Assembly (NCBI RefSeq): GCF_029395535.1
Contig: NZ_CP113920.1
Coordinates: 868,001-932,000, forward strand
Length of the DNA stretch: 64,000 bases
From: Bifidobacterium sp. ESL0732
GTDB lineage: Bacteria > Actinomycetota > Actinomycetes > Actinomycetales > Bifidobacteriaceae
Direction of reading: 5' to 3'
The position numbers and the translations under genes were made by a program. Below are positions 53,752 to 63,956 of the stretch, one piece after another. The notes below the pieces were generated by a model that saw only the letters and a program-made list of their open reading frames with translations, ran no database searches and was not told where the DNA came from. Within the stretch, counting starts at the first letter, position 1. Every line of letters starts with the position of its first letter.

Positions 53752-54498
53752 TCACGCTTTCCCGTATAGCATCCCGCGCAGGTCGTCCTCAATCTGGGTA
53801 TGGTCTTGAGGCCGTCCCTCACTATCCAGGTCATGGCGATCGATATGGATGTCATCGGAAATCTCACCATCGGAAAGTACCAGCACCCGATCGGAGAGGC
53901 GCGTGGCTTCGGCGATATCATGGGTGACCATCAGCACGCCCCATTGATGCCTGGCGCACAATGCGGCCAATAGATTCTGCATGTCCAAGCGCGTGAGTGA
54001 ATCGAGAGCGCCGAACGGCTCATCGAGCAGCAGGAGTTTCGGATTGCGCACCAAGACTCGAGCCAGCGATGCGCGCTGTGCCTGTCCTCCGGAAAGGGAC
54101 GATGGCCAGGAATCGATATGATCGTCAAGTTGTACTTGTTTCAAGGCATTCTGTGCGATGTCTCTTCGTTCGTTTTTCGAGCCTGACAACCCCAACGTCA
54201 CATTGTCCCACAGCCTCATCCAAGGTATCAGCCTGGCATCCTGAAAGGCAAGAGCGAACGAGTCCGTGGCTTCCATCCTGCCGCACAGTGGGGTGAGAAG
54301 CCCGGCGACGATACGCAGCAAGGTCGATTTGCCGCAGCCTGAACGGCCGATCAGCGAGACGAACTCACCTGTGCCTACTGTGGCGTTGATGTCGCGGAGC
54401 ACCGGCCTGTCTGCGAACGACAGGCCGATGTGCTCCAAATCAAGCAGAGGAAGGTCGCTGGATTGTTGTGAAGCTTGTTGCGGCATGTCCTGGCTCAC
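53752..54498 (-). CDS. thiZ: ABC transporter ATP-binding protein, probable thiamine-precursor system
   Basis: 248-residue ATPase of the SsuB/TauB/ThiZ type. Walker A GRSGCGKSTLLRI, Q-loop FQDARLIPWMRLWDNV, signature LSGGQAQRASLARVL, Walker B LLLLDEPFGALDSLTR and H-loop MVTHDIAEA. It overlaps the substrate-binding protein gene by 4 nt and is the last gene of a TPP-riboswitch-controlled unit. The thiamine assignment rests on that riboswitch; without it, the sequence alone would fit sulfonate or nitrate transporters. Confidence 0.82.
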   Translation of the reverse strand: MSQDMPQQASQQSSDLPLLDLEHIGLSFADRPVLRDINATVGTGEFVSLIGRSGCGKSTLLRIVAGLLTPLCGRMEATDSFALAFQDARLIPWMRLWDNVTLGLSGSKNERRDIAQNALKQVQLDDHIDSWPSSLSGGQAQRASLARVLVRNPKLLLLDEPFGALDSLTRLDMQNLLAALCARHQWGVLMVTHDIAEATRLSDRVLVLSDGEISDDIHIDRHDLDSEGRPQDHTQIEDDLRGMLYGKA

Positions 54499-55520
54499 TT
54501 CGTGCAGTCGAGCACATGGGCGTCGAGGTTCGGCTTGGTCTTGATGAAGCCGAAATCGACGTATTGCTGTGCGATGTCATCAAGCATTTGCTTGCCTTTG
54601 GCATCCACCGGCAGGATTTTCGGTATGTCGAATTTTCTCACCTGCTTGATGATGGTGTCCGATGCACCGAATTTTTTGTAGGTCTGATAAATGAATTCCG
54701 GGTTTTTCTGCGCCTTATCGGATTCCTTGACCAGTGTCTGGTAGAGTTTCTTGACGATTTGCGGGTGTGCGTCGGCGAATTTCTTGGAGACCATATGTAT
54801 GCTCACGTTCTTCGAATCATAGTGTTTTCCGTTGGTGATGAGCCGGGCGCCGGGTGTGGCCATGGCTGTGGCGAGGTTCTGGTCGTACGTCGCCAGCGCG
54901 TCGATTTTTCCGGAGGTGAATGCCGCGGCGAAATCGGTCTGGCTCAGTTCGACTTCGGTGACTTGTTTGGGATCGAGTCCGGCGTGGTGGAACGCGGCAT
55001 TGACCACGTAGTCGCCGGTTGCGCCTTTTTTGTCGATACCGATGCGCTTGCCGTAGAGGTCTTTGAGGGTGGTGACTTTCGAGTTCGGGGCGGCCACGAT
55101 GCCTTGGGAATCGCCGTCATAGTATTCGATGGCGAAGGCGACCCAGGGCTGCTTTTGATCAATAAGGCTGATGAAAGCTCCGGTGCCGGTACTGGTGGCT
55201 TCGGCCCGGCCTGCCAGAATGGTTTTACGTGCCGTATCTGGCGGGTTGAATGGTCCCATGAACTTGGCTTGGTAGGGCTTCATCGTCTCGCTGACGAATG
55301 GTTCGTTGTGTATGGTGGTCAGGTAGTTCGCCGTTGAAAGATAGGCGATCCGAATGGTGCCTTCGGATTTGGCGGAGCCCGATGCATTCGAGGTACCTGA
55401 GGAGGTTCCGCAAGCTGCCATTGCCACAACCGCAGCAAGCGTGCAGGTCGCTGCGCATATGCGACGTATTGTGCTATGTTGCTCTGCGTATGAGGCCGAG
55501 ATGAGGTGATTTGTTTTCAT
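54495..55520 (-). CDS. thiY: ABC transporter substrate-binding lipoprotein, NMT1/ThiY-like
   Basis: 341 residues. Signal peptide with a lipobox (AAVVAMAAC, Cys37), then the SsuA/THI5-like fold: IRIAYLSTANYLTTIHNEPFV, GRAEATSTGTGAFISLIDQ, LKDLYGKRIGIDKKGATGDYVVNAAFHHAGL. The start at 55520 follows AAGAAGGAAG; an open frame upstream is not likely translated. It probably binds a pyrimidine precursor of thiamine, judging from the riboswitch. It lies 109 bp after the permease gene and is coupled to the ATPase gene. Confidence 0.82.
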   Translation of the reverse strand: MKTNHLISASYAEQHSTIRRICAATCTLAAVVAMAACGTSSGTSNASGSAKSEGTIRIAYLSTANYLTTIHNEPFVSETMKPYQAKFMGPFNPPDTARKTILAGRAEATSTGTGAFISLIDQKQPWVAFAIEYYDGDSQGIVAAPNSKVTTLKDLYGKRIGIDKKGATGDYVVNAAFHHAGLDPKQVTEVELSQTDFAAAFTSGKIDALATYDQNLATAMATPGARLITNGKHYDSKNVSIHMVSKKFADAHPQIVKKLYQTLVKESDKAQKNPEFIYQTYKKFGASDTIIKQVRKFDIPKILPVDAKGKQMLDDIAQQYVDFGFIKTKPNLDAHVLDCTK

Positions 55521-55629
55521 GATACTTCCTTCTTCTTGAATGATGTTGAGTTCATAGGTCAAAATATTGGCGGTTTTGAACGTAGGCAGTCGAACGGGGA
55601 CAAGTGACGATGCGGATAGCCTCACGGAT

Positions 55630-56541
55630 TCAGTGCTTGTGGTTCCACGGGGTAAGCGCATGTTGCAGCAAGCCGACTATGGCTTCGCTTCCCAGCCCGA
55701 AGATGGCGTAAAGTACGATGCACAGCACCATCTGATCGGTACGAGAGAACTGCTGGGCACGGGAGAGGATATAGCCGATGCCCACTGAGGAGTTCACCGT
55801 CTCACAGGTGACCAGCGCGATCCACGCCACGGTGATGGCGAAGCGCAGACCGGTCATAAAACTCGGAAGGGCTCCCCGGAAAAGAATCCGACGTAGTACC
55901 AAGGGCTTGGGCAGCCGATACGCTTTGGCCAGCTCGATGAGCTTGGGGTCAAGATTACGGATACCGTCGCGCACATTGACGTAGATCAGCCCGAACACGC
56001 CGATGGCGATTAGCGCGATCTTCATAGATTCATCGATGCCCAGCATGATGATGAGCAGAGGCGAAAGCGCCGGGAACGGTATGGCACGCAACATATGCAC
56101 CGGTTTGTCGACGAGGTCGAAGCCAATGGTCGAAGCTCCGGCGATCACGGCGACAGGCACGGCAATGACGATGCCCAGCCCGAGACCCAGCAGGACACGG
56201 GCAAGACTGATGCCGATCGATGGGAAGAGCAGGCCTTCGGCGTTCAGATCGCCGCACGACTTGATGACCTCGATAGGAGAGGGCAGCGGCCGAGATTCGG
56301 CGGGAGACAAGGTGGCGAAAAACCACCAGAGACATAAAACGACCGTGGAAAGCCATGGACCGATCATCTGCAGCAGCTTTATGCCTCCTCGTGGCCGCAG
56401 GTTCGCGCCTGTGCCCTGTTTGGAGGACATGGCTTCAGCGCCATCGAGGATGCCGGCGATATGCCGCATGCCCGACGAGGTTGAAGATGCTGATGATGAA
56501 GTTGCCGAATGGCTTTTCGGACGCACAATACCGTTGTGCAT
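55630..56541 (-). CDS. thiX: ABC transporter permease, probable thiamine-precursor system
   Basis: 303-residue permease of the SsuC/ThiX type. It has about six helices with the coupling-loop motif LIELAKAYRLPKPLVLRRILFRGALPSFMTGLRFAITVAWIALV. The N-terminal 55 residues are polar (SATSSSASSTSSGMRH). The start at 56541 is decided by the TPP riboswitch. The candidate Shine-Dalgarno AAGGG is part of the aptamer 3' strand, and an in-frame ATG at 56562 would lie inside the aptamer. Confidence 0.84.
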   Translation of the reverse strand: MHNGIVRPKSHSATSSSASSTSSGMRHIAGILDGAEAMSSKQGTGANLRPRGGIKLLQMIGPWLSTVVLCLWWFFATLSPAESRPLPSPIEVIKSCGDLNAEGLLFPSIGISLARVLLGLGLGIVIAVPVAVIAGASTIGFDLVDKPVHMLRAIPFPALSPLLIIMLGIDESMKIALIAIGVFGLIYVNVRDGIRNLDPKLIELAKAYRLPKPLVLRRILFRGALPSFMTGLRFAITVAWIALVTCETVNSSVGIGYILSRAQQFSRTDQMVLCIVLYAIFGLGSEAIVGLLQHALTPWNHKH

Positions 56542-56542
56542 C

Positions 56543-56663
56543 GGACATCCCTTCGATAGCATTACCTACATCAGGTTCGATGAGTATGATCTCAGCCCGG
56601 CCGGTTCGCTTTTGTGTTTTGCACGCCAGCTTTTTCAAACACTTGGCTTGGGCACCCCATGTC
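56543..56663 (-). ncRNA. TPP riboswitch (THI element)
   Basis: On the minus strand the two halves are unmistakable. ACAUGGGGUGCCC (56662-56650) is the 5' arm. GGGCUGAGA follows, and then CGAACCUGAUGUAGGUAAUGC and GAAGGGAUGU as the 3' arm. ACAU and AUGU form the outer helix. The permease ATG starts 2 nt after the element. The GAAGGG of the aptamer is positioned as its Shine-Dalgarno, so ligand binding should block translation directly. Confidence 0.93.
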
Positions 56664-58172
<1,509 letters not shown>

Positions 58173-58217
58173 CTTCTAGTTGAAGCCATCCGCAGTGCTG
58201 TTGTGCTGTGAGCTTTG

Positions 58218-58260
58218 CCCGTCACATTCATTCTTAGGAGTCGAATGTGACGGGTATTTT
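58218..58260 (+). terminator. eno terminator overlapping the ftsB leader
   Basis: CCCGTCACATTC and its exact complement (12 bp) around a 13-nt loop, then TATTTTAT. The loop carries AGGAG, which is also spaced correctly for a GTG at 58247 in the ftsB frame. Confidence 0.8.
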
Positions 58261-58267
58261 ATGTCTT

Positions 58268-58927
58268 ATGGGCACTACGAAGAACAAAAGCAAAACGGAG
58301 AACGGCAAGAAGCAGAGCCGTCGCCGCGGCTCCGGCCCGATGGCGTTCTTCATTGCCTTGTTCATCGTGGCGTTGGGTGCCATCCAACTGGTCGCCACAT
58401 TCCACAGCTACGCCTTGAATCTTGCCGAGCTCAACGGGCTGAAACGGCAGGAAGCCGCATTGGTGGCGCAAAAACAGAATCTCGAAAACGATATTTCTCG
58501 TTGGAACGACAACGCCTATGTCACCGCGCAGGCACGTGATCGGCTTGGGTTCGTCTTCCCCGGCGAGCAGGCTATCCACGTCGAACATCCCGAAGCAGTC
58601 ACCGGTGTCAAACCCAAATCAGACGACACCGATCAGAACGAGGTCAGCTCTGACAAACCGGCTCTGCCTTGGTACCGCGAACTTGCCTATGGTTTCAAGA
58701 AGGCCGACGAACCGCTGAAAAAGAGCAAGACCGGTGAGGTCACGACACCCAAGGCCGTGGGCGGGCAAACCGATACCGACCCTGATGCTGACGGGACGCA
58801 AAATGCAAACGGCAACACCAATCAGTCAGGCAACAACAACGATAAAAAGAATGCTGCAAATCCGCAGAACAAGGCCGGCCAGAAGGCGAGTGCCGGTTCT
58901 CAGAGTAGTGGTAGCGGCAAGAAATGA
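58268..58927 (+). CDS. ftsB: FtsB/DivIC-like septum formation initiator
   Basis: Small bitopic division protein. Basic N-terminus, one membrane helix (PMAFFIALFIVALGAIQLVATFH), then a coiled coil (NLAELNGLKRQEAALVAQKQNLENDI) and the DivIC motif YVTAQARDRLGFVFPGE. The last 90 residues are a polar Asn/Gly/Asp-rich tail. ATG 58268 lies just after the eno terminator. An alternative GTG 58247 has an ideal AGGAG but lies inside the terminator stem. It sits in the conserved eno-ftsB-DUF501-ppx cluster. Confidence 0.88.
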   Translation: MGTTKNKSKTENGKKQSRRRGSGPMAFFIALFIVALGAIQLVATFHSYALNLAELNGLKRQEAALVAQKQNLENDISRWNDNAYVTAQARDRLGFVFPGEQAIHVEHPEAVTGVKPKSDDTDQNEVSSDKPALPWYRELAYGFKKADEPLKKSKTGEVTTPKAVGGQTDTDPDADGTQNANGNTNQSGNNNDKKNAANPQNKAGQKASAGSQSSGSGKK

Positions 58928-59003
58928 ACGATTTCGACGTAATCTATGCTGGCATCACGTTCGATAAGGGTTTGAACACAAGATATATAGACATGTGATA
59001 GAT

Positions 59004-59741
59004 ATGTCGAATACTGATAATTTTTATACAAACGAGACAGAACGATACCCGACAAGGAACAGCGTGCAAAAAGAACAACCCCAATTCTCGAAATCATTGA
59101 ATCCTAACTCAATGAACGTCGAGCAGCAATCTGCTGCGGGCGATGAAAACGTATCGGATTCGATTCAGATTGACGAAGCCGCCCTCAATGCGCAAGCCAG
59201 GAATCTGGTGGACCGCGTGATGGACGACAAGGCCAGCAATGACGATGTCGTCTTGGTAAAGAAGCAACTTGGGCGTTTCCCGCGCGGTATGGTCGCCGTG
59301 GGGGCTCGTTGCGTGTGTGGCAGGCCGCTGGCCGTGGTGACGCGGCCCGTATTGCCTGACGGCACTCCGTTCCCCACAACCTGCTATTTGACCAGTCCAG
59401 AGGCAACTAAGGCTGTTTCGCGTGTTGAAGCGGACGGCTCGATGCAGCACTATACCGATCTGGTTCAGCATGACGAGACGATTCGCGCAGAGTACGAGCG
59501 TGCGCACCGGCTTTATCTTGCCTTCCGGCATGAGCTAGCGATTCGCCTTGGCGACAGTGAGGAGCATATCGCGGGCACGAGCGCCGGCGGCATGCCCGTA
59601 CGCGTCAAATGCCTGCACGCACTCGTGGCGCAGACGTTGGTGATGGGCAGGGGAGCAAACCCCATAGGCGACATGGTGCTGGAACGTATCGTCGACGAGT
59701 TCGACCCGAACGTCTGCCGTTGTACCGTTGAACTGGACTGA
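59004..59741 (+). CDS. DUF501 family protein
   Basis: 245 residues. The DUF501 core begins near residue 80: VKKQLGRFPRGMVAVGARCVCGRPLAVVTRPVLPDGTPFPTTCYLTSPEATKAVSRVEADG, with RVKCLHALVAQTLVMGRGANPIGD and a final CRC. The first 75 residues are polar and not conserved. No function is established; the position between ftsB and ppx is the normal actinobacterial one. No clear Shine-Dalgarno is seen at 59004. Confidence 0.88.
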   Translation: MSNTDNFYTNETERYPTRNSVQKEQPQFSKSLNPNSMNVEQQSAAGDENVSDSIQIDEAALNAQARNLVDRVMDDKASNDDVVLVKKQLGRFPRGMVAVGARCVCGRPLAVVTRPVLPDGTPFPTTCYLTSPEATKAVSRVEADGSMQHYTDLVQHDETIRAEYERAHRLYLAFRHELAIRLGDSEEHIAGTSAGGMPVRVKCLHALVAQTLVMGRGANPIGDMVLERIVDEFDPNVCRCTVELD

Positions 59742-59847
59742 TGTCCTGCAGTTTCATGCGTGTCGCGGCATGGCATGGTGTTCGGTCGGGATTAGGATTC
59801 CCTGCAATGTTGCGTCTGACGGATAATGTCTAAAGCAACAAAACAAG

Positions 59848-60888
59848 ATGATACGAAAAGTGGATGGTGCTGAAATGAGAGACGAAACCAAGGATTTTGT
59901 GACTGTTGCCGGAATCGATTGCGGCACCAACTCCATACGTCTCAAAATTTCCAAGGTGTTTGCCGACGGGAGCGTTGAGGACGTCGTGCCCCGAGTGCTG
60001 CAAGTCATCAGGCTCGGTCAGGACGTCGACAAGACCCATCGTTTCGCCGACGATGCGCTTGAACGTGCGTATGCCGCTGCCAGGGATTTTGCAAAAATCT
60101 TGAAGGAACACCCGGCTGATGGATTGCGTTTTGTGGCTACTTCGGCGACGCGAGATGCCCAGAACCGCAAGGAATTCGAAGACGGAATTGAGTCGATTCT
60201 GGGCGTTCGGCCCGAAGTGATTCCGGGAACGGAAGAAGCCGCACTGAGCTTCCTGGGGGCCACGGGCAGCGTGCCGCGAAAGGGGCTTGAGGCACCGTAT
60301 CTGGTGGTCGACCTTGGCGGAGGCTCCACCGAAATGGTGATGGGCGGCGACGGTAAGTCCGCGCCTGCCACGAGCGTGCAGTCCGCGTTTTCGATGAATA
60401 TCGGTTCGGTACGTATGACGGAACGTCACTTGCGCACCGACCCGCCGATGGAAACCGAAATCGCCGAAGCAAGCCAGGATATCGACCGGCATATCGACGA
60501 GGCATTTGAGCACGTACCTGCCGGCAAAACCCACACTATTATCGGCGTTTCGGGAACGGTGACCACAATGACCGCGCTCGTGCTGGGCCTGAAGAAATAC
60601 GACCACCGTGCCGTCGACGGTGTGCGGGTATCGTATAAGGATATTTTCGAGGTTGACGACCGCTTCCTCAACATGACCCGTGCCGAACGCGCCACCTACA
60701 AGACCATCCATCCCGGCCGTATCGACGTGGTCGGCGGGGGAGCGTTGATTTGGAACCGTGTGCTTGCAAAGGTTTCCGAGGCTGCACAACGTGACCATGG
60801 CACGCCGATTGATTCCTTCATTTCCAGCGATCACGGTCTTCTCGACGGCATTGTCCTCGATTACGGCATGAGAATGCTGAAAGGCTGA
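59848..60888 (+). CDS. ppx: Ppx/GppA family exopolyphosphatase
   Basis: 346 residues of the ASKHA fold: VAGIDCGTNSIRLKI (phosphate 1), FVATSATRDAQNRKEFEDGI, GTEEAALSFLGATG, YLVVDLGGGSTEMVMG (phosphate 2) and VGVSGTVTTM-like IIGVSGTVTTMTAL. Hydrolyses polyphosphate or pppGpp; the short actinobacterial form usually acts on polyphosphate. The start is uncertain between 59848 and 59875 (MRDETKDF); neither has a strong Shine-Dalgarno. Confidence 0.92.
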   Translation: MIRKVDGAEMRDETKDFVTVAGIDCGTNSIRLKISKVFADGSVEDVVPRVLQVIRLGQDVDKTHRFADDALERAYAAARDFAKILKEHPADGLRFVATSATRDAQNRKEFEDGIESILGVRPEVIPGTEEAALSFLGATGSVPRKGLEAPYLVVDLGGGSTEMVMGGDGKSAPATSVQSAFSMNIGSVRMTERHLRTDPPMETEIAEASQDIDRHIDEAFEHVPAGKTHTIIGVSGTVTTMTALVLGLKKYDHRAVDGVRVSYKDIFEVDDRFLNMTRAERATYKTIHPGRIDVVGGGALIWNRVLAKVSEAAQRDHGTPIDSFISSDHGLLDGIVLDYGMRMLKG

Positions 60889-60989
60889 GTTTCATTAGGT
60901 GTTAATATGCCGCGTTCCCTTTTTGCTGACGCTTTCCTTACGGTAGAGGCGATGTGGCATAATTTCAAGTTGTCGGCATTTGCCGATGT

Positions 60990-61070
60990 GCTCCCGTGGC
61001 GGAATTGGTAGACGCAGCTGACTTAAAATCAGCCGCCATTGGCTTGTGGGTTCGAGTCCCACCGGGAGTA
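60990..61070 (+). tRNA. tRNA-Leu (UAA)
   Basis: Acceptor GCTCCCG pairs with CGGGAGT (last pair G-U) plus discriminator A. The D-arm contains GGAATTGGTAGACGC. The anticodon stem GCTGA/TCAGC encloses CTTAAAA, giving anticodon TAA. It has a long class II variable arm and T-arm GTGGG-TTCGAGT-CCCAC. CCA is not encoded. Confidence 0.97.
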
Positions 61071-61158
61071 CTTTTAGATTCGACTTCAAAACGCGGCATT
61101 TCCCTATTTCCGCTCAGAAGAAATATGCTCAACACGCAATGCCGTTAAAATATTATCT

Positions 61159-62622
61159 ATGTTTTCTATTCTTGACATGTTCAAAATCGGCGTGGGTCCT
61201 AGTTCCTCGCATACCGTCGGCCCGATGATCGCCGCTTCAAATTTTGTGGAATCGTTGGAAAACCGTGATTTGCTGGGGCGTGTCAGCCGCGTGAAAAGCA
61301 CGCTTTACGGTTCATTGTCCATGACGGGCCTTGGTCACGGCACCGACCGCGCCACGATGGCGGGGCTCGAAGGCAACGTGCCGGCCACGGTCAACACCGA
61401 TCACCTGCTCAACATCCGTGAGGAATGCGAGAATACGGGGAAGCTCAATCTCGGCGGCAGGCACAGTATCGGCTTCGATTACAACAAGGACGTCATCTTC
61501 CAAAAATGGAAGATGCTGGCAGCCCATCCCAACGGCATGCGTTTCGAGGCTTTTGATGATAAAGGCCAAAAAATAGACGAGCAGGTCTGGTATTCGATCG
61601 GGGGTGGGTTCGTGCGTCAGGGCCATGCCGACGATCTGTTGATTGGTATCCACGAGAAGGCGCCCAAAGGAACGACGTTCGCCGAAGAGGCGAGTGCGGA
61701 CAGCAGCAATGATTTTCCTCCTGAAGCGCCTTATCCTTTCACTAGCGGCAATGAACTGCTCGAAATCTGCAAACGTGAAGGCAAAAGCATTTCCGAAATC
61801 GTATGGGCCAACGAGACGTCCACCCGAACGCCCAAGGCTATCAAAGAAGCGTTGCTCAACGTCTGGCATCACATGGACGACTGTGTCAAAAACGGCTGCA
61901 TGTCGACACAGAAGACATTGCCCGGAGGCCTTGACGTACCGCGTCGGGCGCCGAAGATTTATCGCGAGCTTTCCGGCAATGCCGATATTCTCTCCCATAA
62001 CGTACGTCGGCCGGCCGCCGTGCTGGAGACCTCGGAATGCACTTGGGTCGATCTTTTCGCGCTCGCGGTCAACGAGGAAAACGCCGGCGGCGGCCGTATC
62101 GTCACCGCGCCGACCAACGGATCGGCAGGCATCATTCCGGCGGTGCTTGAATACTATTGGCATTTCGCCGGTTCCGCCAATGAGGAAGGCGTCATCCGCT
62201 TCCTTTTGGCTGCAGGAGCCGTCGGTTATCTCTTCAAGCGCAACGCCTCCATTTCCGGTGCCGAAGTGGGGTGCCAGGGCGAGGTCGGTTCCGCCGCTTC
62301 GATGGCGGCGGCCGGGCTCTGTGAGGTCATGCAGGGCACGCCACGGCAGGTCGAGAACGCCGCGGAGGTGGCCATGGAACACCATCTGGGCCTGACCTGC
62401 GACCCGGTGGCCGGCTTGGTCCAGATTCCCTGCATCGAACGCAACGCCATGGCTGCCAACACCGCGATCAATGCGGTGCGTATGGCACTTCTCGGCAACG
62501 GGCAGCACATGGTCAGCCTCGATCAGGTCATCAAGACCATGAAGGACACCGGTGCCGACATGATGTCGAAGTACAAGGAGACATCGGAAGGCGGACTGGC
62601 CGTCAACGTCGTGGAATGCTGA
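61159..62622 (+). CDS. sdaA: L-serine ammonia-lyase (single-chain, iron-sulfur)
   Basis: Deaminates L-serine to pyruvate and ammonia. N-terminal [16 protein letters not shown], then the C-terminal catalytic half with [41 protein letters not shown] and the cluster-binding [24 protein letters not shown]. 487 residues, both domains fused as in E. coli SdaA. The start has no clear Shine-Dalgarno and lies 88 bp after tRNA-Leu. Confidence 0.95.
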   Translation: MFSILDMFKIGVGPSSSHTVGPMIAASNFVESLENRDLLGRVSRVKSTLYGSLSMTGLGHGTDRATMAGLEGNVPATVNTDHLLNIREECENTGKLNLGGRHSIGFDYNKDVIFQKWKMLAAHPNGMRFEAFDDKGQKIDEQVWYSIGGGFVRQGHADDLLIGIHEKAPKGTTFAEEASADSSNDFPPEAPYPFTSGNELLEICKREGKSISEIVWANETSTRTPKAIKEALLNVWHHMDDCVKNGCMSTQKTLPGGLDVPRRAPKIYRELSGNADILSHNVRRPAAVLETSECTWVDLFALAVNEENAGGGRIVTAPTNGSAGIIPAVLEYYWHFAGSANEEGVIRFLLAAGAVGYLFKRNASISGAEVGCQGEVGSAASMAAAGLCEVMQGTPRQVENAAEVAMEHHLGLTCDPVAGLVQIPCIERNAMAANTAINAVRMALLGNGQHMVSLDQVIKTMKDTGADMMSKYKETSEGGLAVNVVEC

Positions 62623-62756
62623 CAGGGCCCGGCTTCCACCTGCCCGGAAACGGACAATCCTCTCTCGCAGATTCTGTGCACTTTAAGCGCAATAAGCGCC
62701 TAGGGGTGCGGCAGTGCTAATCTAATGACATTGTAAAATAACAAGGAGGCCTACGT

Positions 62757-63164
62757 ATGGCTACGAATATGCCCGAGGTAAATGCCGAGTTCGGTGCGAA
62801 TCCGGTTATCAAGTTCCCTGACACTTCTGCACCCGCCGGTCTTAAGGCCGTCGAACTGGTCGAAGGCAACGGCCCGATGGTCCGTTCCGGCGACAATGTC
62901 ACCGTGAACTACCACGGGGTCGTCTGGGGCAAGGACGAACCATTCGATTCCAGTTTCGACCGTCATCAGCCGGCAAGCTTCGGCATCGGCGTCGGCCAGG
63001 TCATCAAAGGCTGGGACCGCACGGTTCCCGGACACAACGTCGGCTCGCGTCTGGTGGTCTCGATTCCGCCGGAATACGGCTATGGCAGGCAGGGAATGCC
63101 GCAGGCCGGAATCGGTGGTGATGATACGCTGGTGTTTGTCATCGACATCATCTCCACGCGCTGA
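62757..63164 (+). CDS. FKBP-type peptidyl-prolyl isomerase
   Basis: 135 residues, one FKBP domain, cytosolic: GDNVTVNYHGVVWGKDEPFDSSFDRHQPASFGIGVGQVIKGWDRTVPGHNVGSRLVVSIPPEYGYG, then DTLVFVIDII. The active-site Tyr, Asp, Trp and the GVGQVIKGWD motif are present. AAGGAGG precedes the ATG at 8 nt. Confidence 0.95.
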   Translation: MATNMPEVNAEFGANPVIKFPDTSAPAGLKAVELVEGNGPMVRSGDNVTVNYHGVVWGKDEPFDSSFDRHQPASFGIGVGQVIKGWDRTVPGHNVGSRLVVSIPPEYGYGRQGMPQAGIGGDDTLVFVIDIISTR

Positions 63165-63185
63165 GGCACGGAAATCCAATACGAT

Positions 63186-63214
63186 TGACCGGCCTGAGTG
63201 CCGGTCATATTTGT
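63186..63214 (+). terminator. Terminator after the FKBP gene
   Basis: TGACCGGC and its complement GCCGGTCA around a 6-nt loop, followed by TATTTGTTTT. Confidence 0.85.
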
Positions 63215-63281
63215 TTTGCACAGTGCCGTACCCGCTGAATGCAGTACCTAAAACAAACCGATAAAAAGGCAAGGAAGAATC

Positions 63282-63764
63282 ATGGCAGAGGAAGAAAAGA
63301 CCATTCTGCTTACGCAGGAGGCCTATGACAAGCTTCAGAAGGAGCTGGCCTACCGTCAGGGCGATTATCGTGATGAGATCACCCAGCGCATCGCCACGGC
63401 CCGCGCCGAAGGAGACTTGAGCGAAAACGGCGGCTATCAGGCCGCACGTGAGGAGCAGGGCAAGAACGAGGGACGCATCAACGAGCTCATCGTGAAATTG
63501 CGCAACACGAAGATTCTGAAGGCGCCGCCGGCAGGCAAGGTCGGCAATGGTTCTTTGGTCACACTCGAACTTGCGGGCAAGGAAATGAAGTACGTGCTCG
63601 GCTCACGCGATATCGCCGTGGCCACCGATTACGATGTCATCAGCCCGGAATCGCCTATTGGTGCCGCCATCATGGGTGCCAAGAAAGGTAATGAGGTCTC
63701 GTACAAGGCCCCGAACGGCCGCGAGATCAAGGTGAAGATTATTGATTCCAAGCCGATGAAGTAA
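63282..63764 (+). CDS. greA: Transcription elongation factor GreA
   Basis: Rescues backtracked RNA polymerase by stimulating transcript cleavage. 160 residues: N-terminal coiled coil (LTQEAYDKLQKELAYRQGDYRDEITQRIATARAEGDLSENGGYQAAREEQGKNEGRI) with the acidic DLSEN tip, then the FKBP-like domain (VTLELAGKEMKYVLG, ISPESPIGAAIMGAKKGNEVSYKAPNGREIKVKI). AAGGAAG precedes the ATG. A terminator follows. Confidence 0.97.
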   Translation: MAEEEKTILLTQEAYDKLQKELAYRQGDYRDEITQRIATARAEGDLSENGGYQAAREEQGKNEGRINELIVKLRNTKILKAPPAGKVGNGSLVTLELAGKEMKYVLGSRDIAVATDYDVISPESPIGAAIMGAKKGNEVSYKAPNGREIKVKIIDSKPMK

Positions 63765-63809
63765 GGACGTCTTTTGTCTGCCAGTTTTTACTGACGTATG
63801 ACAAATACG

Positions 63810-63852
63810 AAAAGGGTCTGAATCCGTGTGATTATGGGTTCGGGCCCTTTTG
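63810..63852. terminator. Terminator between greA and the convergent edge gene
   Basis: AAAAGGG and CCCTTTT with further GAATCC/GGGTTC pairing inside; A and T tracts on the two sides make it bidirectional. Confidence 0.8.
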
Positions 63853-63956
63853 CTTACGTCGTCAAGATATGGGATATGAAAATCGGCTGCGAAATGTTGT
63901 TAAAAGACCTGTAGGCTATACGGAGAATTTTTTTCTAGGACGAGACGTTTTCGGCA

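Noticed and set aside
60990..61158. tRNA-Leu as an integration site
   Set aside because: No integrase, no direct repeat of the tRNA 3' end and core genes on both sides.
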